Origin: an uncultured Prevotella sp.
Lineage (GTDB): Bacteria; Bacteroidota; Bacteroidia; Bacteroidales; Bacteroidaceae
Assembly (NCBI GenBank): GCA_946625715.1
Contig: CAMOTK010000001.1
Coordinates: forward strand, 1-27,717
Direction of reading: 5' to 3'
DNA: 27,717 nucleotides
Part shown: positions 22,512 to 27,717 of the stretch, in pieces
Layout of the letters: each line of letters starts with the position of its first letter
How positions within the stretch are numbered: the stretch's first letter is position 1
Notes under the pieces: generated by a model
What the model was told of the DNA's origin: nothing
What the model saw: the letters and a program-made list of their open reading frames with translations, nothing else
Databases searched by the model: none
Program-made: the position numbers and the translations under genes

Positions 22512-25336
22512 GTGGCTGCTTCGTTGTTTCGTTGACGTTTGATGGCTGTTGCCTGACAAGGGATGGTGACGTAGACAGTGGTGCCCACATGCTCCTCGGA
22601 GCTCAGTTCGATGGTGCCCCCCATCTGGCTGACCAGCTCGCGACAGATGGCCAGGCCGAGACCTTTGGCGGTCAGCGCCGCGCCTGCCGTGGCCTGCATC
22701 TGCTCTTTGACCGTGTCGGGCGACATGCCCTCGCCGGTATCGTCGATGGAGAGGATGAGACGGTGACCGATATACTCACAGCGGGCGCGCACGGTGCCGC
22801 TCGACGTGTGCTGGGCGGCATTGGCCGTGAGCTGGCGCACCACGTGGCCGAGGTTCTGAGCGTCGACGTCGACGATGAGCTGTTCGTAGGGATTCTCTAC
22901 GATATAGTTGGTCTGGCTGTTGTGGTACAGTTCCCATCCCTCTACACACTGTCCGCCGAATATCTGGGCGTAGTTGACGGGCTGCGGCACGATGTCGACC
23001 ATGTGGGCTTCGAGGCGCGAGAGGAAGAGCACGTTGTTGATGAAGTGGAGCAGACGGTCGGCCGTCGAGAGAATGTTCTTGTTCACCTGGGCCGAGGCAT
23101 CCGACGGGGTGCCGGCATCGAGCCGGTTGATGTCGGCCGTCAGCGTGGCCAGCGGGCGGCGTATCTCGCCTAACATGTTCTTGACGAAGCTGTTCTTCGT
23201 GTCTTCCACTTCCTGCACCTTGGCGGTCTGCACAGCGATGGCGTCCTGCAAGTCGTGGTACTCGCTGAGGTCGCGACAGAGGCCGAGATATTCGACCACG
23301 ACGTCGTGCTTGTCGTACATGGGCATGAGGCAGAACTGCAGGAAGAGCGGTCGCCGCTCGGGGGTGCGCAGCGTGGTGAGCACGTCGAGCTGAACGCTGC
23401 GTGCCGTGCGGCTGTCCATGCGGTCGAGCATGTGCATGACGGCCTTCTTCGACGAATCGGCCACGAGGGTCATGCAGCGGGTCTGCGTGAGGGCATACTG
23501 CGGGTCGTTGGCACTGCGGTAGACGCGCAGCATGTGGTCGGCAGGCGAGTAGGACACGAGGCGGACATCGCTGCCGTGAATGACATTGTCGATGTGGGTA
23601 TCCAGCCGCTCGAGCAACTGCTGCTGCTCGGAAACGGAGAGGGCTATCTCGGTCTGGAACATCAGACTGGTGCGGATGTGCGACACGTCGCGACAGATGG
23701 CAAAGTAGCCGAGGACCTCGCGGTCGTCGTCGTAGACGGTCATCAGGCGGAACTCGTTGCAGAGCACGCCCGTACGGCGTATGGCCGGCACGCGGCGACT
23801 GGCGGCCGGCATGCGGTCGATGTCGACAAACTGGGTGGCATAGAAGCCGTCGATGTCGACAGGCGAAAGGTCGTCGATGTCGAGAATGTAGTCCAGATGA
23901 ACGTTTGCCCTTACTATCTCGTCGGCGTCGCAGACGAACATCTCGCAGGCCCGTTTGTTGAGGTTGACGAGGATGCGGTCGCGGTTGAAGAACAGGATGC
24001 CCACCAGCGGCGTGTTGAACACGGCCAGATAGCGCATGGCGCGCTCGTCGGAGAGCTGCTGCTGGTGGCGGCGCTCGGTGACGTCGATTTTGGTGCCTAT
24101 CAGTTCGGCCGGCACGCCAGCGGAATCGCGGCGCAGCACAGAGATGGTGACCACAATGTCGCGCAGCTCGGCATCGCCGTCTTCGGTGTCGCGGGCCTTC
24201 AGGTTGAGCGTAACCTCAGGGTCGGGTTCGCCCTTCTTCAGCGGTGCGGCAGCCATCTGGTCGACCACATGCAGCAGGCGGTCGGCATCGGCCGTGGGAT
24301 AGCGTCGCGCAAACGACTCGCGGTCGTAGGTGTAGGCCACCTGTCCTTTGCCGTTGTGCCAGGCGAAGAGGCGCGTGGCCACATGATAGGTCCACAGGCG
24401 CACGTCGCCCGTTTCGAGGATGAGCGACAGCTGCTGGTTCTGCAGCGTGTTGGCGCGGTTAATGCGGACGGTTCGCAACTGGTAGTAGACGTAGTAGCCA
24501 ATGGCCAGCAGCAGCACCAAGGCCACACCGATGCCCACGGGCCAGACCCATGCGGGCGTCTGCTCGACCTTGCGGTCGGGATAGAACCATTTGTTCTGCA
24601 GGGGCAACAGCTTGTCGGACGAGCTGAGCTCGATGAACACACTGTCGACGAGGTGGAGCAGGTGCTGGTCGTTCGACATGAAACGGTACTCGCCGTGGGG
24701 CATGTTGACCGGCGTCACCTGCAGGTTGGAGATTTGATACTTGCGCAGCAACCACTTCAGCGTCAGCGTGTTCCACACCATCTCGCCTTCCTCGTGGGTG
24801 CTTATCTGCTTGATGGTCTCGGCCGGATTCTTCACGGGTATGGCATTGCCGTCCCAACCATAGTCGCGCATCAGGTGGTGGCAGAGACTGCTGTCGTTGA
24901 CGTAGACTTTATGGTGGGCCAAGTCCTGGAAGTTGCGCACCAACGTGGGCTTGCGCTTGGGCGAGAGAATGCTCTGGGTGAAGAGGGTGACGGTGCTTTC
25001 GCCGTAATGGCCGTACTCCTGGTGGAAGCCGGCCGTGAGACCAATCATGAGGTCGCTCGCGCCCGACTTCAAGTCGGCGAAGGCGGCCAAGCGGGGCTTC
25101 ATCTTGATGACGTAGGGGATGTTGAGCTTGCCCAGCACCAGCTTGATAAGGTCGATGTTGTAGCCTTCGGGCGTACCGTTATCTGAGAGAAACGAGTAGG
25201 GCCACAAATCCTGCGCACCCTCGTAGATCAGGGGGTGTTCGGGTGTATATTGCCGCTGAGACTGCTCTGCCCCGGCCGGCAGCACGGCCATGAGGGTCAG
25301 CACGAAAAGGCAGTAGCAGATTAGGTTTCTTCTCAT
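22508..25336 (-). CDS. Sensor kinase-like protein A1: phosphoacceptor His replaced by Gly
   Basis: Transmembrane protein of 942 residues, first in the four-gene operon. A signal peptide (ending LPAGA) precedes a solute-binding-like domain (DLWPYSFLSDNGTPEGYNIDLI), then NKWFYPDR and a membrane helix at about 260-285. Three PAS-like segments start near residues 302, 434 and 579. The DHp motif reads MLGEIRRPL, with G723 in place of His and R instead of T before the Pro. The ATPase domain keeps N (ANAAQHT), G1 (DTGEGMS) and G2 (KGLGLAI), but the F box is not recognisable. So it is more degraded than A2. The start is ATG 25336; the frame opens at a TTG (25360) that lies within the -7 element. It could act by pairing with B1. 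Confidence 0.87.
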   Translation of the reverse strand: MRRNLICYCLFVLTLMAVLPAGAEQSQRQYTPEHPLIYEGAQDLWPYSFLSDNGTPEGYNIDLIKLVLGKLNIPYVIKMKPRLAAFADLKSGASDLMIGLTAGFHQEYGHYGESTVTLFTQSILSPKRKPTLVRNFQDLAHHKVYVNDSSLCHHLMRDYGWDGNAIPVKNPAETIKQISTHEEGEMVWNTLTLKWLLRKYQISNLQVTPVNMPHGEYRFMSNDQHLLHLVDSVFIELSSSDKLLPLQNKWFYPDRKVEQTPAWVWPVGIGVALVLLLAIGYYVYYQLRTVRINRANTLQNQQLSLILETGDVRLWTYHVATRLFAWHNGKGQVAYTYDRESFARRYPTADADRLLHVVDQMAAAPLKKGEPDPEVTLNLKARDTEDGDAELRDIVVTISVLRRDSAGVPAELIGTKIDVTERRHQQQLSDERAMRYLAVFNTPLVGILFFNRDRILVNLNKRACEMFVCDADEIVRANVHLDYILDIDDLSPVDIDGFYATQFVDIDRMPAASRRVPAIRRTGVLCNEFRLMTVYDDDREVLGYFAICRDVSHIRTSLMFQTEIALSVSEQQQLLERLDTHIDNVIHGSDVRLVSYSPADHMLRVYRSANDPQYALTQTRCMTLVADSSKKAVMHMLDRMDSRTARSVQLDVLTTLRTPERRPLFLQFCLMPMYDKHDVVVEYLGLCRDLSEYHDLQDAIAVQTAKVQEVEDTKNSFVKNMLGEIRRPLATLTADINRLDAGTPSDASAQVNKNILSTADRLLHFINNVLFLSRLEAHMVDIVPQPVNYAQIFGGQCVEGWELYHNSQTNYIVENPYEQLIVDVDAQNLGHVVRQLTANAAQHTSSGTVRARCEYIGHRLILSIDDTGEGMSPDTVKEQMQATAGAALTAKGLGLAICRELVSQMGGTIELSSEEHVGTTVYVTIPCQATAIKRQRNNEAAT

Positions 25337-25357
25337 GCAAGTAGTTGGATTATGCTG

Positions 25358-25365
25358 CAAAGTTA
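25358..25365 (-). promoter_or_regulatory. Promoter -7 element of the four-kinase operon
   Basis: CAAAGTTA on the plus strand reads TAACTTTG on the minus strand, 21 bases before the A1 ATG. Upstream on the minus strand is a T-rich stretch without a clear -33 TTTG, so the promoter may need an activator. Confidence 0.55.
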
Positions 25366-25452
25366 ATAAAAAAAAGATGAAAAAAATAGGATTTCTTCTT
25401 TTTTTTTCACGAAAGCCCTACTTTGGCAACAGCAAAGCGGGATTTCTGGTCA

Positions 25453-25516
25453 TTGCCGACCAAGGTCAGCAACGTTGCCGACCTAGGTCAGCAACATTGC
25501 TGAACAAGGTCGGCAA
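25453..25516. repeat. Three tandem imperfect 20-bp palindromes at 22-bp period
   Basis: Units span 25453-25472, 25475-25494 and 25497-25516, separated by CG and CA. The shared form is TTGC[C/T]GA[C/A]C, two bases, GGTC[A/G]GCAA, so each unit is a near-palindrome. The array lies between the cysK stop (25565) and the kinase operon promoter (25365). It could be an operator or activator array, or a structured RNA at the end of the cysK message. The rest of this 228-base gap holds only T-rich sequence and a small hairpin GGCAC-TTT-GTGCC at 25528-25540. Confidence 0.8.
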
Positions 25517-25564
25517 TAGGTTAAAGCGGCACTTTGTGCCAAGCAAAACGGCGGGGAACTGTCG

Positions 25565-26512
25565 TCAGAGCGGGTACTCCTCGAAAGCGTAGAGCACGGT
25601 AGAGAGGTAGCGCTCGCCGGTATCGGGCAGCAGCACCACGATGTTCTTGCCCTTGTTTTCGGGGCGCTTGGCCAGTTGGACGGCGGCAAAGGCGGCGGCG
25701 CCGCTGCTGATGCCCACGAGCAGACCCTCGATGGCGGCCAGCTGGCGGCCGGTGCGGATGGCGTCGTCGTTCTCTACGTCGATGACCTCGTCGATGAGTT
25801 TGGCGTTGTAGGTCTTGGGCACGAAGCCAGCACCGATGCCCTGAATCTTGTGCGGACCGCTCTGACCGCCGTTCAGCACAGGACTCGACTTGGGCTCGAC
25901 GGCCACCACCTTCACCTGCGGATTCTTCTCCTTCAGGCGCTTGGCCACACCCGAGATGGTGCCGCCCGTGCCCACACCGGCCACGAAGATGTCGACCTTG
26001 CCGTCGGTCTGTTCCCAAATCTCCTGACCTGTGGTAACATAGTGTTTTTCGGGGTTGGCGGGATTCTCAAACTGCTGCAGGATGACGGCGCCAGGAATCG
26101 AGTCGCGCAGTTCTTCGGCGGCACGAATGGCGCCGGGCATGCCGTCCTTGCCACTCGTCAGGCGCACCTCGGCGCCATAGGCTTTCACGAGGTTGCGGCG
26201 CTCAATGCTCATGGTCTCGGGCATGGTCAGAATGAGTTTGTAGCCCTTCACAGCGCTCACCAATGCCAGGCCTACGCCGGTGTTGCCGCTGGTGGGCTCG
26301 ATGATCGTGGCGCCGGGCTTCAAGATGCCCTTCTGCTCGGCGTCTTCAATCATGGCCAGGGCGATGCGGTCTTTCACCGAGCCGCCGGGGTTGAAGAACT
26401 CGACCTTTGCTATGATAGGGGTTTCGATACCTTTCTCCTGCGAGAATTTGTTCAGCTCCAGCAGCGGGGTGTTGCCGATGAGCTCTGTCAGTTGTTTTGC
26501 AATTTTTGCCAT
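25565..26512 (-). CDS. cysK: Cysteine synthase (O-acetylserine sulfhydrylase)
   Basis: PLP enzyme making L-cysteine from O-acetylserine and sulfide in the cytoplasm. The 315-residue protein has the standard fold-type II motifs: [11 protein letters not shown] with the PLP lysine K47, the substrate-binding TSGNTG loop, the phosphate-binding GTGGTISG loop, and SSGAAA near the C-terminus. The start is ATG 26512 (MAKIAKQL); the longer frame from 26560 adds an unconserved tail through a leader hairpin. It follows metY by 65 bases, forming a sulfur assimilation pair. The kinase operon lies downstream in the same direction but has its own promoter-like element. Confidence 0.95.
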   Translation of the reverse strand: MAKIAKQLTELIGNTPLLELNKFSQEKGIETPIIAKVEFFNPGGSVKDRIALAMIEDAEQKGILKPGATIIEPTSGNTGVGLALVSAVKGYKLILTMPETMSIERRNLVKAYGAEVRLTSGKDGMPGAIRAAEELRDSIPGAVILQQFENPANPEKHYVTTGQEIWEQTDGKVDIFVAGVGTGGTISGVAKRLKEKNPQVKVVAVEPKSSPVLNGGQSGPHKIQGIGAGFVPKTYNAKLIDEVIDVENDDAIRTGRQLAAIEGLLVGISSGAAAFAAVQLAKRPENKGKNIVVLLPDTGERYLSTVLYAFEEYPL

Positions 26513-26529
26513 AATCGTTACTTTTTTCG

Positions 26530-26558
26530 GGACGGCGGAATCCGGGATTCCACCGTCC
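26530..26558 (-). other. Stem-loop in the metY-cysK spacer
   Basis: GGACGGCGGAATC pairs with GATTCCACCGTCC, giving 12 pairs with one mismatch and a three-base loop. It sits 18 bases before the cysK ATG. On the transcribed strand it is followed by an A-run and not a U-run, so it is not a standard terminator. It may affect mRNA processing or cysK translation. Confidence 0.5.
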
Positions 26559-26577
26559 ACTTGGTTAATTTATTTTT

Positions 26578-27717
26578 TTAGATTTTGTCGAATGCTTGCT
26601 GAAGGTCGGCCAGAATGTCGTCGATGTGCTCCGTGCCGATGCTCAGGCGCACGGTGCTGGGCGTAATGTGTTGTTCGGCCAGTTCGGCGGGCGAAAGCTG
26701 CGAGTGAGTGGTCGTGTAGGGATGGATGACGAGGCTCTTCACGTCGGCCACGTTGGCCAGCAGCGAGAAGATTTGCAGGGCGTCGATGAACTTCCAAGCC
26801 GCTTCCTGTCCGCCTTTGATTTCGAAGGTGAAGATTGAGCCGCCGCCCTTCGGGAAGTACTTCTGATAGAGCTGGTGGTCGGGGTGCGAAGGCAGCTCGG
26901 GATGGTTCACCTGGGCCACCTTCGGATGCTTGCTCAGGAAGTCGACCACCTTCAGGGCGTTCTCCACATGACGCTCCACACGCAGGCTCAGTGTCTCAAC
27001 ACCCTGCAGGAGTATCCAGGCGTTGAAGGGCGAAATGGTGGCACCGGTATCGCGCAGGATGACGGCACGGATGCGGGTGACGAAGGCGGCTGGACCGGCC
27101 ACATCGGCAAACACGGCGCCATGGTAAGAGGGGTCGGGCTTGGCCAGTGTGGGATACTTGTCGGGATTGGCCTTCCAGTCGAACTTGCCGCCGTCGACGA
27201 TGACGCCACCGAGGCTGCTGCCGTGACCGCCAAGGAACTTCGTGGCCGAGTGGACTACGATGTCGGCCCCGTGCTCAAGCGGACGAATCAGGTAGGGCGT
27301 GCCGAAGGTGTTGTCTACGATAAAGGGTATGCCGTGGCGATGGGCCACTTCGGCCACGCCTTCCAGATTGAGCACGTCGCTGTTGGGATTGCCGAAGGTT
27401 TCGGCGTATATGACTTTTGTGTTGGGCTGGATGGCGGCTTCCAGTGCGGCGAGGTCGTTCACGTTGACGATGGTGTTCGTGATGCCCTGGGTCGAGAGTG
27501 TGTGGGTAATCAGGTTGTAACTGCCGCCATAGAGATTGTCGGCTGCCACGATATGGTCGCCGGCCTGGGCAATGTTCTGCAGGGCATAGGTAACGGCTGC
27601 GGCGCCAGAGGCCACGGCCAGACCGGCCACGCCACCCTCAAGGGCTGCCACACGGTCTTCAAACACGCCCTGCGTGGAGTTGGTCAGACGGCCGTAGATG
27701 TTGCCGGCATCGCGCAG
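26578..27717 (-). CDS. metY: O-acetylhomoserine sulfhydrylase (cut at window edge)
   Basis: PLP enzyme of the Cys/Met metabolism family that joins O-acetylhomoserine and sulfide to homocysteine. The 379 residues visible are open to the window end; about 50 N-terminal residues of a normal ~430-residue protein are missing. The visible part begins LRDAGNIYGRLTNSTQG, without which the internal GTG at 27666 would be mistaken for a start. The PLP lysine is in VVHSATKFLGGHG, and the active-site SGAAAVTYAL and LYGGSYNL segments are present. The long insert GGKFDWKANPDKYPTLAKPDPSYHG is typical of MetY and not of MetB/MetC. cysK follows 65 bases later. Confidence 0.92.
   Translation of the reverse strand: MRDAGNIYGRLTNSTQGVFEDRVAALEGGVAGLAVASGAAAVTYALQNIAQAGDHIVAADNLYGGSYNLITHTLSTQGITNTIVNVNDLAALEAAIQPNTKVIYAETFGNPNSDVLNLEGVAEVAHRHGIPFIVDNTFGTPYLIRPLEHGADIVVHSATKFLGGHGSSLGGVIVDGGKFDWKANPDKYPTLAKPDPSYHGAVFADVAGPAAFVTRIRAVILRDTGATISPFNAWILLQGVETLSLRVERHVENALKVVDFLSKHPKVAQVNHPELPSHPDHQLYQKYFPKGGGSIFTFEIKGGQEAAWKFIDALQIFSLLANVADVKSLVIHPYTTTHSQLSPAELAEQHITPSTVRLSIGTEHIDDILADLQQAFDKI

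Noticed and set aside
22508..22559. 52-base overlap of A1 and B1 genes
   Set aside because: It arises only if the longest B1 frame is used. The ATG at 22511 gives a normal four-base coupled overlap and a proper signal segment.
23255..25186. 643-codon open frame opposite kinase A1
   Set aside because: It mirrors the codon pattern of the real gene; its product is rich in V, H, D, G and L with no recognisable domain or promoter. The same applies to the long opposite-strand frames at 7819-9021, 9055-10602, 10959-12227, 19950-20981 and 21009-22145.
25453..25516. CRISPR-like array
   Set aside because: Units are separated by only two bases, so there are no spacers, and no cas genes are present.
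26513..26577. SAM or other sulfur riboswitch before cysK
   Set aside because: The spacer is too short and contains only one simple hairpin. The metY leader lies outside the window, so a riboswitch there cannot be judged.

Overview
The window looks like chromosomal DNA of a GC-rich member of the Bacteroidota, most likely Prevotellaceae. Three things support this. Several genes are preceded by the Bacteroidota -7 promoter element TAnnTTTG, and Shine-Dalgarno-like leaders are not evident. The gene families are typical of the phylum: GH105/GH106 pectin-side enzymes, a NhaD antiporter, and large hybrid-like sensor kinases. Protein composition also fits. The genus is an inference from family resemblance; no search was run. 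No intergenic stretch exceeds about 230 bases, and I saw no tRNA, rRNA, CRISPR array, IS element or phage gene.

Layout. (1) 198-2351 (+): topB, DNA topoisomerase III, whose reading frame carries two oppositely oriented copies of a GC-rich 27-bp-period repeat. (2) 2460-6133 (+): a two-gene unit of secreted enzymes, a GH105 unsaturated rhamnogalacturonyl hydrolase and a GH106 alpha-L-rhamnosidase. (3) 6250-7761 (+): a membrane-anchored, helical-repeat histidine-kinase-like protein lacking the phosphoacceptor His. It ends at a strong two-way terminator. (4) 7861-12635 (-): a deoxysugar catabolic cluster read as rhaM, then rhaB, a FucI/AraA-like isomerase and an MFS sugar porter. With region 2 it suggests release of L-rhamnose from rhamnogalacturonan, import, mutarotation, isomerisation and phosphorylation. 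No aldolase and no SusC/SusD are in the window. (5) 12808-14145 (+): a NhaD-type Na+/H+ antiporter, sharing a two-way terminator with region 6. (6) 14199-25336 (-): four large sensor kinases in a row, with translationally coupled ends. (7) 25565-27717 (-): metY (cut by the window edge) and cysK, for sulfur amino-acid synthesis.

The most unusual system is region 6. In transcription order the kinases alternate as two subtypes, A1-B1-A2-B2. Both B kinases keep the DHp histidine, while both A kinases have lost it (Gly in A1, Tyr in A2) yet keep much of the ATP-binding domain. A plausible reading is a duplicated two-gene A+B unit, where A is a histidine-less partner and B the phosphorylated subunit of a heteromeric sensor. 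Each protein has a periplasmic solute-binding-like sensor domain, one transmembrane helix after it and three PAS-like segments. No response regulator or receiver domain is present. Just upstream of this operon lie three tandem imperfect 20-bp palindromes at 22-bp spacing.

Smaller oddities are seven-base-period AT arrays filling both spacers of the rhamnose operon, and a 15-bp inverted repeat that places mirror-image -7 elements back to back before the helical-repeat kinase.
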